NCBI GenBank assembly: GCA_032717465.1
Contig: CM064657.1
Location: 21,755,968-21,819,967, forward strand
DNA: 64,000 nucleotides
Source: Coenobita brevimanus
Taxonomy: Eukaryota > Arthropoda > Malacostraca > Decapoda > Coenobitidae
Direction of reading: 5' to 3'
The notes under the pieces were generated by a model. That model did not search any database, was not told the origin of the DNA, and saw nothing but the letters and a program-made list of their open reading frames with translations. The position numbers and the translations under genes were made by a program. Of the stretch, positions 23,730 through 35,544 are shown piece by piece (within the stretch, counting starts at the first letter, position 1; each line of letters opens with the position of its first letter).

Positions 23730-24183
23730 CAATACTCAGGGGAATGAAAGAAAAGCGTTTGGGAGCCGAATGCTAATTGCCTGCCAGAATATGTTGTAGG
23801 CCAAGTTACAAGCCACTTACAATCCAAGTGTGAGGAAAATTCGCGAAACTCTATAGAATTCAGTCACTGCGTTTCTCAAAAAGCCAATCCATATTAAAGG
23901 AACTAGTTGACTTTTGGCAGCCATTTTGGTGACCTTGAACGTGACCCCGAGTGCCCATTTTCGAACTCGTCCAAGATTTGGGCCATATCTTGATACCCTG
24001 AAGGTTACATGTTGATAGCTCAAGCCGTTCATGAGATATAATGGTGCTAAAGGCAGGCGATAAAAACTAGCTGACCTTTGGCAGCCATCTTAGCGACTTT
24101 CGCCGTGACCCCGAGAGCCCATTTTCGAACTCGTCCAAGACATTGGCCATATTGATAGCTCAAGCTATCAATATGGAACACAC

Positions 24184-24253
<70 letters not shown>

Positions 24254-24283
24254 ACACATACAAATATACATGCACACATACAC

Positions 24284-24320
<37 letters not shown>
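23730..24320 (-). repeat. (TG)n-linked tandem repeat T, copy 2
   Basis: Reverse-orientation copy of the block at 10618-11020. On the minus strand a (TG)n tract (24178-24320, interrupted) is followed by two monomers with CGTTCATGAGATATAATGG-type and GCCATTTTGG-type motifs, then the GCTAATTGCC end near 23770. Confidence 0.8.
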
Positions 24321-24326
<6 letters not shown>

Positions 24327-25408
24327 GTATCAGCTGGCAGGAATCCCGCCACTGCGACCAATATTATGTGTCGGTTTGTATGAATTCTTCAACTGGTCAC
24401 TAATATATCAGCTTATTGGAACCCTACAGCTGATCACCGATTATATATCAGCTTAGACGTGACCTCACTGTTCCAAGCAAGATTAATAACGTTGCGCCTG
24501 GTCGAAGTCACTTCCGGCTGACACTTTCCACCAAAATGTCTTCTCATACACTGGAGATGGTGGGAATCGGCGTAAAATCATGTTGAAAGAATTGTAGAGA
24601 TAGCGTCTGCAGGTGAACAGGAAGATACAACTGCGACACAGAGAGAGTCCAGAGTATATACGTCCTTCTCGTTTGAATGATAAGTGCGTTCTCCTGTTAG
24701 CTGCCTTCCCCCACTGGGGAGTGGCACTGGGTCAGCATAAAACAGAGATGCCAAACCCCACAGACAACTGGGATTTATACATGAATAGAAGCATCATAAC
24801 TTTACCACGTAATTATCCTCAGTAAAGTAGTATTGATTACATTCAAGTATACCAGTAAGGTATATATTTCCCCAAGACTTTAAACTTATATCCAATTCAT
24901 ATTTCTCTATCGCCTTCCTTTTACCTTAGGTTGGTTTGATTGAAAAAGGATGTCTGATTGCACATCCTATCCCAAGCCACACTTTACAGTGAAATGATGT
25001 TTGATTGCTTATCATTCACGCTATATTACACATTGATAATTATGAATAAACAACTTTGTATGTAATATGTAACAATAGTGTGAAACTACAACTCGTCATG
25101 GGAAACTATGTTGGCATCAGAACATTGCTCGGCCACACCTTTCGACGTCCCCGTCGACATTGTTGTCCTAACTATTGTGTAGCCTAACCAGTGTACAGGG
25201 TAGCTATCTATTCAGGCACGTCTACTTGCAATCCGCGAGTACGGACCCGTGGTTTTAGTGGGTTTCTCGTTCGGCCTCGTTGATAGTAGCCCTAAACACA
25301 AACACAGGACAAGACCACAGTAAGTAGAAGACCAACGCCACGACCAAAATAGGAAGGAGAAAGGTATGAAGGGAGATAGGACAGTACACATGGTTCTAAA
25401 TCAGTTTT

Positions 25409-25410
<2 letters not shown>
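24321..25410. other. Intergenic DNA, no gene seen
   Basis: No recognisable gene. A short duplication of 'TATATCAGCTTA' occurs at about 24405 and 24445. Confidence 0.45.
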
Positions 25411-25466
<56 letters not shown>

Positions 25467-26537
25467 CGCACGGATTCTGGGTTGGGAGGGGCGTGGAGGG
25501 TGGATACCCTCGTGTTTTCGGCAGACTAGTAAATATTTACAATAACTTAACTATGAGAGCATAGTATAAATATTAAGTATCTTACATAAATGCTTTCATG
25601 GATTCATCTCAGTGAAAAGAGGGATTTGATGACAAATAGTGGAGGGTTTGACAATTAGTTATCAAGAGTTCATACTTGTAAATCCACAAAGAATCATGCC
25701 ACCGTTTTCCAGGGTACTGCATCCAGCTCCGACCAACCTCCTTCCTCATCAACTCATCCTTCCTTCTACACCCAAACACATGCCTCCCCCCGCCACCATA
25801 CACACAATATCCGTGCATATGTTTCTTTGCCTTCATATGATGCTCTTCACTGCTGCTCAGTTTTCACTGCTTTCTGCATCTAAAATCCCAGCCTCTGATT
25901 GGTGGAGGTTGGACTCATTTGTTCTTTGCACATGTATTATGACTTCACACCCACAAGTACGATGACGTCTAATCATTATGTTTGCTCATTCGTACGATTT
26001 TACTTGGTAAGACTTACTGGGGTGTTGGATAATAAACCCCTGCCATCTTGAGGTCATTTGTAACTTATATATGATTGCCTGGTGGTAGTCAGATAAGTAT
26101 TATCACGTAACCATGATGAAGGAGACACTGTTTTTTGTGGAACGTTTATACCAAAATTATGATGTTGGATGTCGGTTAGGGCAACAACTGTCTTAGTATG
26201 TGGTGGTCTGTGGGTATTGAGCCCATCAACTGTTCTCTGTATAGTTATTATTGTATTAAAATTCACGATCACTGACACTTCTGGTCGTCATCAAAATAAG
26301 TGGTGCCTATAACTTCTCATCTTCCAATCGTATCGTAGCACATGTGGTAACGACTTACTGCATAACGAAGAATAACTCCACGATCATTTTTTCCCAAAAT
26401 ATTCCGATTCAGTGATGATGGAAGGTTGCTTTGTTAGACTTTTCTATTACCTTGTGCCGCAATCCATTATGGTGAGAAGATTCTCTGACTTGGTGCATGT
26501 AACACGCTGAGAAAACCTCCATGTCAATCCCAGTTGC
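25411..26537 (+). repeat. Large imperfect palindrome, left arm
   Basis: Begins with (AC)n (25411-25464), then GCACGGATTCTG. Its reverse complement recurs at about 26795-27918 in full order, including AGTTATCAAGAGTTCAT, CCACCGTTTTCCAG, CTGATTGGTGGAGGTTGG and CAACATCATAATTTTGG. The arm length is about 1.1 kb with scattered mismatches and small indels. Confidence 0.9.
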
Positions 26538-26794
26538 GATATGTCATTGGACAGACGTAGGTGTTTACAGTTTCATTGTTGCGGTTTTGACCAAATGGTT
26601 AAAATTTCAGTGGAAGAATATTTGCCTGGTTCACCACCATTTCTTTTAACAAAAAAAAAAAAAAAGTATATATGTATTACCTCATTCATTACTATGACAT
26701 ATTTTTTAGTACTGCTTGGTTAAGGGAAAACGTCTTGCAGTATGAGACTTCCTTCCTAATCTAAATGAAATAACCTAAGAGTAGCAGTTAGGGA
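26538..26794. other. Palindrome spacer
   Basis: About 257 bp of single-copy DNA between the two arms, with a poly(A) run at about 26651-26665. No gene. Confidence 0.6.
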
Positions 26795-27876
26795 CTGACA
26801 AGGAGGTTTTTTCGGCATATTACATGCGCTTAAGTCAGAGAATCTTATAATGGATGGCAGCGCATATAGTAGAAAAGTCTGAGAAGGCAACCCTACATCG
26901 TCACTCAGTAAGTCTGAATATCTTGAAAAAAAAGGAAAAAATACTCTTGCAGTTATTCTTCATTATGCAGTAAGTCGGTACCACATGCGCTACGATTCGA
27001 TTGGAAAATGAGAAGTTATAGGCACCACTTACTTTAATGACGACTAGAAGTGTCAGTGATTATAGTTTTTAATACAATAAAAACTATACAGAGAACAGGT
27101 GATGGGCTCAATACCCATAGACCACCATATATTAAGACAGTGGTTGCCCTAACCGACATCCAACATCATAATTTTGGCATAAATGTTCCACAAAATAACA
27201 GTGTCCCCTTCATCATGATTACGTGATAATACTTATCTGACTACCACCAGGCAATCTAATATAAGTTACGAATGACCTTAAGATGGCAGGGGTTTATTCA
27301 GTACTATTATCGAACACCCCAGTAAGTCTTACCAAGTAAAATCGTACGAATGAGCAAACATAATGATTAGACGTCATCGTACTTGTGGGTGTGAAGTCAT
27401 AATACATGTGCAAGGAACAAATGAGTCCAACCTCCACCAATCAGAGGCTGAGATTTTAGATGCAGAAAGCAGTGAAAACTGAGCAGCAGTGAAGAGCATC
27501 ATATTACCGCAAAGAAACATGTGTGTGGATATTGTCTGCACAAGGGGTAGGGGGAAGGCCTATGTCTGGGTGTTGGAGGGGGGGTGAGTGGATGTGGAAG
27601 AAGGTTGGTCAGAGCTGGATGCAGCACTCTGGAAAACGGTGGCATGATTCTTTGTGGATTTACAAGCATGAACTCTTGATAACTAATTGTCAAATCCTCC
27701 ACAATTTATCACCAGATCCCTCTTTTCATCGAAATGATTCCATGAACGCATCTGTGTAAGATACTTAATACTTATACATTGCTGTAATAGTTCATTTATT
27801 ATAGATATTCATTGGTCTGCCGAAATTATGGGGAACCCCCCCACACCCCTCCCTTCTCAGAATCCGTGCCTGGTGA

Positions 27877-27918
<42 letters not shown>
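26795..27918 (-). repeat. Large imperfect palindrome, right arm
   Basis: Inverted partner of 25411-26537; ends outward in (GT)n (27877-27918) next to CAGGCACGGATTCTG on the minus strand, matching the outer end of the left arm. Confidence 0.9.
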
Positions 27919-27919
<1 letters not shown>

Positions 27920-28159
27920 AGCATGTATGTGTGCAGGCGTACGGGTGTCCATAAACGAGGACTCGCGGCCAACGTACTGGACCCATTGCCACCAAAAGTG
28001 GGACAAAGGGCAAATTGAACCAGCACACGAATATGTTCTCCGTCCTTTTGAGCTTAAACCTTCTGAAATTCGCATGTGCACTAGTACGGTAACCCATGAA
28101 CTTGTATGAAACAGAGATGTGACCAGGAAAAGGAGTAATCAGGCACTAACACGTTGCCA

Positions 28160-28437
28160 CATCTATGCATACCTGGCAGAGATATGGCCTGATTAGCATG
28201 TGAATTAGCATTGACATGTCCCCTCACCCATGCAGGCTAGCGTTCACTTTGACTAGCGTTCACTTTGGTACTGACACATCTCCTCAACCCACGCATATGT
28301 GGTAGAGATGTGGCCAATCTAGTGTTCGCACTGCAATGACACATCCCCTTCGCCCACGCATATGTTATAGAGATGTGGACAAGCTAGCGTTTACTCTGGC
28401 CGTGACACATTCCCTCACTCACAGATATGTGATAGGC
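28160..28437 (+). repeat. Degenerate minisatellite, about 70-bp unit
   Basis: About four units carrying CATATGTG(G/A)TAGAGATGTGG, CTAGCGTT(C/T)AC and TGACACAT(C/T)CCCT in fixed order. Confidence 0.75.
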
Positions 28438-29985
28438 TACAGAGGAGAAATTTTTAATATGGGTAATAATCTGAGCAGACAAACTCAGCTCTCGAGCTTC
28501 ATGCTTTGGGATCACAGTCCACGAAAAGGTTGCAACCTATAAATCTAGCTATATTATCTTCACAGTTATCGGACATTTAAATTACAGTATATCGTAAAGG
28601 ACAGGCATAATCTATGAAATTCGGGGATTGAGCTGACAAATGAGTATTTGCATTAGAATGCCATTCGGACAGTGATACGTAACCTAGCTACTGTAATAAT
28701 TCTTCTTGTACTGCGTGATCATTATGGTGCCAACAGTGAAATGCTAAAACTTCGTGTAAGACTTTCAGAGGATGCATTATCTAGGACTTATTTCACAAAA
28801 ATGTAACATTTATGTAGTTACACATTTCAATGTCATTTTTTTTTCTTGAGAAACATGAAATGCCTAACCATAAACGTAGGAAAAAAATCAATAAACGAAC
28901 GATAATGTGGAAAGTCATATTCTGTGAAAATATCACGAGGCACGTAATACAGTATTTCTACAGAAGTGATCTGGAACTCTTAGCCTAATAGAAGTATAAG
29001 TTTCATCTTTATTTCAACAGTCAACTGCTGTTTTAGTTATAACAGTATCTTTCCCCCGATAATATATTTTATCCAGTAATACGTCATAAACTCGGATGTA
29101 GATTATGAATGAAAGTTTTTTTTTTTTTCTGACAAAGTCATCTAGATCACAGTTATTTAACAAACCAAGTCAAAGCAATGAAACCATAATACATAATACT
29201 GTCGATGAGGTGTTCCGATTTTAGCATGGTGTTGTAGTCTACCTTGAAATTTCGAATCACGAAGGCGTGCCGCCTTTAAAATTAAGCAGCCTCATGTGAA
29301 TGACATTTTTTTTTTTAATTAGCCTGAAGATCTTTACAACGTGCGGGTTAATCATTGGTCTCCCCGGGATGTGTACCGACATAGCAACTCCCAGTCAGAA
29401 ATGTGACATTAAATTTTTATACATAGAGTCACATGTTGAGCTACAGGGTGAAAGTTATAATAATCACTTCAACGGAATGCTTTGAAATGTGTGGAGAATT
29501 GTTAGAAATCATTGGGAGATACGACATTGTAATAGTTTTCGTGCATCCACTCATATTTTAAAGTGAGTGATAGATGCTACATTATGGAAGTGGTCAACAC
29601 TGGATTATCTACTGAGGTCAAAGAATTTGCCGCATGCACAATGATGCTCTTGTTTAATATACAAAGCAATATTATGAAGAGCATTTTCGCTCACGGCATA
29701 GCTACATTAGTTCATCAGGAAGTGAAAGTAAATTCGAACCGGGGTTCATTCCGGCGTAGTATCTCAAAGCCCAACCCGAATCACCTGAAGTTTTAAAGGT
29801 TACAGTGTTACCACATGAAACGTGGACGGGTTGGCTAGCGAGGTATCACTTCTTTTATGAGCGACTGTATATTGGGTCCCCGATAAGTTATCCTAAGTCG
29901 TAACCACTTGTCAACAACTTTGCTTAAAAACAAGTGTAAAGAGCTATGACAAAGTGTTATCTCTATAATGAAACTTGTCCCAGAC
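28438..29985. other. Intergenic DNA, no gene seen
   Basis: About 1.5 kb of AT-rich DNA. Short poly(T) runs near 28840, 29117 and 29307. No coding or RNA signal I can support. Confidence 0.45.
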
Positions 29986-29989
29986 ATTA

Positions 29990-30160
29990 ATATTGCTGTA
30001 CAGTCGTCAAACTTTCCACCTGGGCCACCTAGCCTCGAGAGGTGGGTAACAGGTGCTGGTAACAGTGTATCTATTTGTTCGTATGTACATGCTCGACGAA
30101 ACTTCGGATCATCAACTTTCCTCTTCCGTAGTGAACCTCAGTCAGAGTTCATCCCAGTTT
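29990..30160 (+). repeat. Inverted repeat U, left copy
   Basis: About 170 bp starting CAAACTTTCCACCTGGG. The reverse complement lies at about 30640-30810. Both copies encode a YMLDE(T/S)SDHQLSSSV-like string in one frame, so the repeat may derive from an old coding element. Confidence 0.75.
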
Positions 30161-30639
30161 TCAGTCGAAAATTTTTAGCCGATAGAATTTCAAAGGAACT
30201 TCTTGAAAGTATTGGAAAATGCAAGTATTGAAAACAGAAAGGAAAATAATCTAAAAGACCGCATCTTTACATATCTTACATATTTAAAAAAATATTCTTT
30301 TTCATTATTACATGATAAACCCATGGCTAAAAATTGTCTATTGAATATGGGGGGGGGGGGGAACCGTCTTGTGAACGGCCCTTGTGGTAGACAAATAGAT
30401 ACCGATGTCTGACTGTTCGTTTTGCATTTCGCTAGTCCTAGGCCGTTTCGATTAAACATATTGAAATACCATTCTTGATCCGAAACATGATTAGATAAGT
30501 TAGGTCCTTAATCGTTACAGGATTACTCATTCGGCGGATATTAATTTACACTAAGTAGGAGAGATAGGAACTGTAGATGTAGGAGGTTGAAACTCGTTCG
30601 TTGAGGCAGAACACTGCCTCGAGTCAGCCGTACCCAGCC

Positions 30640-30810
30640 ATCTATGGGATGAACTCTGACGAAGGTTCAATACGGACGAAGAGAGTTGATGATCCGAACT
30701 TTCATCGAGCATGTACACACGAACAAACAGATACACTGTTGCCACACCCATTACCCACCTCTCGCGGCTAGGTAGCCCAGGTGGAAAGTTTGGCGACTGT
30801 ACATATTTGG
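30640..30810 (-). repeat. Inverted repeat U, right copy
   Basis: Reverse complement of 29990-30160 with about one mismatch in eight. On the minus strand the open frame continues to 30551. Confidence 0.75.
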
Positions 30811-30904
30811 AGCAACAGACAATTGTGTAGCCTTCTTGAAATGACTGCCCTCTTACACATGACTGGAAGCTACACACAGTAATGTCATCCTCTCGAGATT
30901 TAGA

Positions 30905-31291
30905 CATCGCCACATCTCAGAAACTGTCATTGCTCACTTTGAGGGTGTTGTTAATTTCTTTAAAATCACCAACAAAGTGTCTTATGTAATCATAGACAAT
31001 GCATCAAACAAGAGCAAAGCTTTCTCCTTAGCTGGACTCAAGCCACCAAATCAAGAACATCATATTCTACAGGTAGACAGGACTGATAGCAGTTGAGAAA
31101 ATGGCGCAGAATCAGAAAATGAATCTCTAGCTGTACAAAACTTCAAATGGTGTATTCAGTTTCCTTCCTGAACATATACGCATGTTTTTCAAACACTCGG
31201 CAGCTTGTTGTAAAAGACGAAATGAGGGAAGTTGGTTGTATCAAAGGTGCCTGCTCTAGTAGCGGATGTCAGACAACCTATTTATGCAACA

Positions 31292-31302
<11 letters not shown>
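30905..31302 (+). pseudogene. hAT-family (ZBED-like) transposase relic
   Basis: A short degenerate piece of a hAT DDE transposase. One frame reads HFEGVVNFFKI, then SYVIIDNASNKSKAF, where IDNASN is the conserved second-aspartate block of hAT enzymes. A stop follows, and after a gap the sequence reads CFSNTRQLVVKDEMREVG; after a frameshift KVPALVADVR follows. These match, in order, the SDNASN, CFAH-LQL and K-LV-VRKS blocks of ZBED-type proteins. The relic ends in the (GA)n tract at 31297. Neither ends nor TIRs are visible. Identification rests on motif order only. Confidence 0.6.

Positions 31303-31352
<50 letters not shown>
31297..31352. repeat. (GA)n microsatellite
   Basis: About 55 bp of GA repeats. 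Confidence 0.95.
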
Positions 31353-31357
<5 letters not shown>

Positions 31358-31599
31358 GTGGGGGGGGGATGTTTCAACTTAATAATTGGGGTGTGGTCCG
31401 TCTGTATACTGTATATATAAGACTCGCGTTGTTTGTTTGTTCTTCAATCACTCTCACACCAAGAGCCAGAGACCCCCAGACCCATGCCTACTGTGAATCA
31501 GGGTGACCGAGGGATGTTTTTTTGGGAGGGTCAATATTCAGATCTGGGTCATTTGAGGTCACTGACATAGTGTTCGCCTTTTTTGCCCGGGCAACGCCG

Positions 31600-31875
31600 G
31601 GTACTCCTGCAGCCCATTTTTTGGCATGGAGACTCGCATGACCTTCAGTTCGGACATAGGCTATGTGAGGTTGACCCTCGAGGTCATTTGAGGTCACTGG
31701 TTGGAGGTCATTTGAGGTTACCGGTAATACGAGCTCGAACTGCTGGACCCAGCAGCCCAATTTGGGGCATGGAGACTCACATGACTTCCAGTTCGGACAT
31801 AGGCTATGTGAGGTTGACCTCCGAGGCCATTGAGGTCACAAGTCAGAGGTCATTTGAGGTCACCGGTAATAGTAA
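31600..31875 (+). repeat. Tandem duplication, about 145-bp unit
   Basis: Two adjacent units, each with GCAGCCCA, GGCATGGAGACTC, GTTCGGACATAGGCTATGTG and several GGTCATTTGAGGTCAC motifs, at about 31603-31745 and 31750-31875. GGGCAACGCCGGGTA occurs upstream at about 31588 and downstream at about 32041, a motif seen in arthropod dispersed repeats. Confidence 0.75.
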
Positions 31876-32264
31876 ACATGTGCGCACAAATACTGTGCGT
31901 TATTCTGCGACAACTGAATCAGAAAGTTCCTGGACCTCTTATAATTCCTCTTCAAAAGAATAAGAGGTGCATGGTCTTTCTGGAGTAGAAAGAAGATTGA
32001 CCTAGAACAAATACGATTAGAGTCTTTGCCTTGCTGGCTAGGGCAACGCCGGGTATCCCTGCTAGTCTTACAATATAAGACTCCTTGGTATCTTTTAACT
32101 GTCTCTGGAAACGTCCAGATCAAGAAAAAAACATCATGAAGGTGACCAAGCGACAGACAAAGAAGGAAAGAAACTTATAACGGGTACAAAAAAAATATGA
32201 GTGCTTTAAAGGCTGGAGAGGAAACAGAATAGTAATACTGGAAATAAAGGAATGGCTCATCGTG

Positions 32265-32265
<1 letters not shown>

Positions 32266-32331
<66 letters not shown>
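32266..32331. repeat. (CA)n microsatellite
   Basis: About 65 bp of CA repeats. Confidence 0.95.
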
Positions 32332-32334
<3 letters not shown>

Positions 32335-32337
32335 TCT

Positions 32338-32507
32338 GGCCACTTTCTTTTTTTCCACTGGATCCTTGCGTCCCCTTTGAAAATTTCTCATTTCCCCCAG
32401 GTTGAGAACCATTGATCGAGGAGGTCCAGATAGCTTCCACCGATCTCAAGTGGTCTAAAAAAAAAAAAAAAAAAAAAAAGAAAAAGAAAAAAAGAAAAAA
32501 AAAAAAA
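32338..32507 (-). mobile_element. Possible hAT-type terminus and A-rich tract
   Basis: Minus strand reads CAATGGTTCTCAACCTGGGG at about 32398-32417, the typical start of many hAT non-autonomous elements. The interior side runs toward the (CA)n tract; no matching second end was found. A 50-bp A-rich tract (32458-32507) lies beside it. Confidence 0.35.
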
Positions 32508-32789
32508 CGGTTTATAGAAACATTGATACCGGTTGGAGGACTGAGTACAGAATCAGGAAGATGACTGCTTGAAGGTGTGCTAGAGTTCATTTACTTTAAC
32601 TTGACCTTGATTCTCGTCCTTTGGCAGCTTATTTCATGTAGCTCAGTGGCAGAAAAAGACAATGCAGCGAGTCTACATCCTTTCCATGGAACTTCTTCTT
32701 GACTAACATCATATTTTGTTGTTTGTATTGTGTTACTGCACAGCACTGAAGATGGAAAGACTACAGTTCTTGGCCTAATTAAAGTGAAC

Positions 32790-33130
32790 AGAGTATAGTG
32801 GCCAAGTTAAAGTATGTTAGATTTTCAAATGGAATGGGTATCAAGAGTCGAGTGAGAACAGTAAAAGGGGGTCTGCTAGGGAGCGTGTGTGGGCTGAGTA
32901 AGCTGATAATGATAAGGAATGCGGAGGTTCGTGACAGATATGAATCAAGGAAGTCAGTTGGTAAAAGGATAGAAGAATGTGTGCTTAGATGGTATGGTTG
33001 TGGATAAGACTATGAATATAAGTGAGTCTAAGGACAGGAGGCGGCGTGGAAGGCCAAGAAAAGGGATGAATAGAGCACGTGGATGTGTGAATAACCGAGG
33101 TACAGTATAGAAACTGAGGAAGCGTAGGAC
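32790..33130 (+). pseudogene. LINE C-terminal fragment (family F)
   Basis: Degenerate frame with RNAEVRDRYESRKSVGKRI, ECVLRWYG and RRRRGRPRKGMN in order. These match the ARVRCG...VLRWFGHVERM...GRPR block at the C-terminus of RTE-like LINE proteins. It contains stops and ends without a clear tail. Different in sequence from families A and B. Confidence 0.55.
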
Positions 33131-33809
33131 CTGACAAGACGCATAGGTAGATGAAAGAAGCATGTACGGGAATGCACATGATAAGGGTTGCATCACCTTT
33201 ATAAACTGGCAGTCTATGGAATTGCTCTAACCCACAGGTCATTATGAAGTCCAGTTTCGTGTGGTTCGTTTGGCCTGTGAGGTAGAGTCGAGACTTGAAT
33301 GAGAAGCGAGAGTATGAGTGACCTACTTTTTCTGAGCGAAGTTGTACATTTTTTATTTCCTGCCCCTGTGTATCTGGATCCCTCCCACCCCAATAAGTGG
33401 AAAATGAGTTAAGATGATTGTGATGACGATGATGATGATGATGATAGCCAGGGGCATCATTTTAGTTTTCCTTGTGGGGGGGGGGGATAGGCTATTTAAG
33501 AGGCCCCTCTACTCCCGCCTCCCCACATGGGTGGGGTGGCGAGCGAGGATTTTGAAGCCACATGCAAGGTTATATTTAGGGAATTAAAGCAATAAACAAA
33601 TACATATACTCCATATAATTATTTATTAAATCAATTACTTCCTGACACACACACTAATCGACATTTTAGCCAGTTCACACTTTTAACTCCAACTTCGAAC
33701 CACAAAATAAAATAAAACCATGCTTTCATGTACAATTCTATGTTAATTTTATTTTTTGTGAAGCATTCATGTCACTTAAGCGTTTGTGACTTAAGTTTTG
33801 TCATAGATT

Positions 33810-35205
33810 CTGTCTATCTATATACCTACAGTAGGCTGCTTCCCCCAAGGAAAGGGAGGTAGCCGAGACAGGACGACACACCCCCTATTTACTCATCCAT
33901 TCAAACACATTCATTCGCATCTTAGCCCCAAAGGGGAAAAGGGACAGATCCTCACCGAATCACACCGCACAAAGGTCAACTGCATAGTGCAATCAGTGAC
34001 ATCTGCAGCAGGGCCCGACAGCAGAGCTGGTTTACCTCTGCCACATCATAATAGACCCATCCCCTTACCCGCACCTGACCTGACTAGCTGATCAGACCAA
34101 ATGCGGGAGAATATCCCCCCAGGGCTGCGTCATCATTTATTCATTCACAATTTCTCCCCATTTATTTCTGTCACGCACAGCCACTCCTCCTTGCTCAACA
34201 GACATCTTCTCGCATCCAGCGCTCTCTTCACACTGTCCATCCATCCTATTCGTGGTCTCCCTCTCAGCCTTACACCTCTCACATCAGATCTAGTTATCTT
34301 TTTCATCAATCGCTCATTATCCATTCTCTCCATATGCCCAAACCATCGCAACGCCCTCAGCTTAACTCTACCAGCCATCTCTCGAACAACTCCAGTTCTC
34401 CTTCGCACTTCATCATTTCGCACTCGATCCATAAGCGTCACTCCACACATACTCCTCAGACACCTCATCTCCATTACATTCAAACTTTTCCTCTCTGCTA
34501 CACCCATATTCCATGTTTCAGCCTCATATAATGCAGTCGGTACCACAACACCCTCATACAGCCTTTTCTTTACATCCAATATAAGTGAACGACATCTAAA
34601 CACTTTTATCATTCCTCCCAGCACCTTACCTACTTCATTTATTCTCCACTTCTGCATCTATTCTTCCATCCACAGCAACATGTGACCCTAAATATTTAAA
34701 ACACTCTACCTCCTCAGGCAACCCGCCATTCAAAACTATATTCATCCCCCTACCATCTACCAACCTCGTACACTTCATCAATTTACTCTTATTCTCATTT
34801 CTTTCAATTTCCTCCTTTCATACACCCTTCCAAACTCCTCTACCAACTGTCTCAATCTCTCCTCTGATTCAGCCTCCAGTGCAGTATCATCTGCAAACAG
34901 CAGTTGCTTCAGATTCCACTTTCCACCATCAACATTCACCAGACTCAGACCTCCACCTAACACTCTTGCATTCACCTCCCTTACAACACCATCCATATAA
35001 ATATTAAACAACTAAGGCGACATCACACATCCCTGTCGCAGCCCCACTCTCACGGGAAACCAATCACTCACAGCATTTCCCACTCTTACACACGCTCTAC
35101 TATTTACATAAAAACTTTTCACCCCTTTTGGTAACCTACCATCATGTCCATACAATCTTAAAACAGTCCACAAAGCCTCCCTATCAGTTCTATCATACGC
35201 TTTCT
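33810..35205 (-). mobile_element. RTE-like LINE, family A, copy 2 (5' truncated)
   Basis: Minus-strand copy with the same 3' UTR and tetranucleotide tail as copy 1 at 4190-4516. It begins in the RT palm, next to a 28-bp poly(A) run at 35206-35233, and lacks the endonuclease. Confidence 0.85.
34145..35205 (-). pseudogene. Family A LINE reverse transcriptase, palm to C-terminus, broken
   Basis: From the 5' side: a FEKAYDRTDREALW motif A region at about 35150-35200; VGLRQGCVMSP (motif B) near 35020-35050; a stop; then 34778-35011 with MFNIYMDGVV and the catalytic FADDTAL; a frameshift; then 34145-34657 (170 aa) with YEAETWNM, CGVTLMDRVRNDEV, LRWFGHMERMDNERLM and GRPRIGWMDSV. The palm aspartates survive but stops and frameshifts break the protein. 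Supplies the RT part that copy 1 has lost. Confidence 0.82.
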
Positions 35206-35235
35206 CAAAAAAAAAAAAAAAAAAAAAAAAAAAAT

Positions 35236-35340
35236 GCTTACTTGGTTCTGATCCCTACCGTGTCCTTTTTCCTCTTGGTCCCACTGTACCTCACCGTTCC
35301 CTTGGATCTTTCCAGAGCCCACTTTGGGAACCACTGATCT
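35236..35340 (-). mobile_element. Possible hAT-type terminus
   Basis: Minus strand reads TCAGTGGTTCCCAAAGTGGG near 35315-35335, a common hAT terminus. No partner end seen; related in style to 32398-32417. Confidence 0.3.
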
Positions 35341-35544
35341 AAATGAACTCTTAAGACTCCTACCTATAGATACGTACTTCCTGAGATGAAGAAAAGCTTT
35401 TAATGATAGCCAGAAGACAACAAAAATGGCAGCTCGATACTGAAGTTAACTGAACAGCTGGCTAGGAATATATTTACATTGACATCCTTTAATATACATT
35501 GTAAATTTTTGTGATTATTACACCCACACACACCCACACCCACA

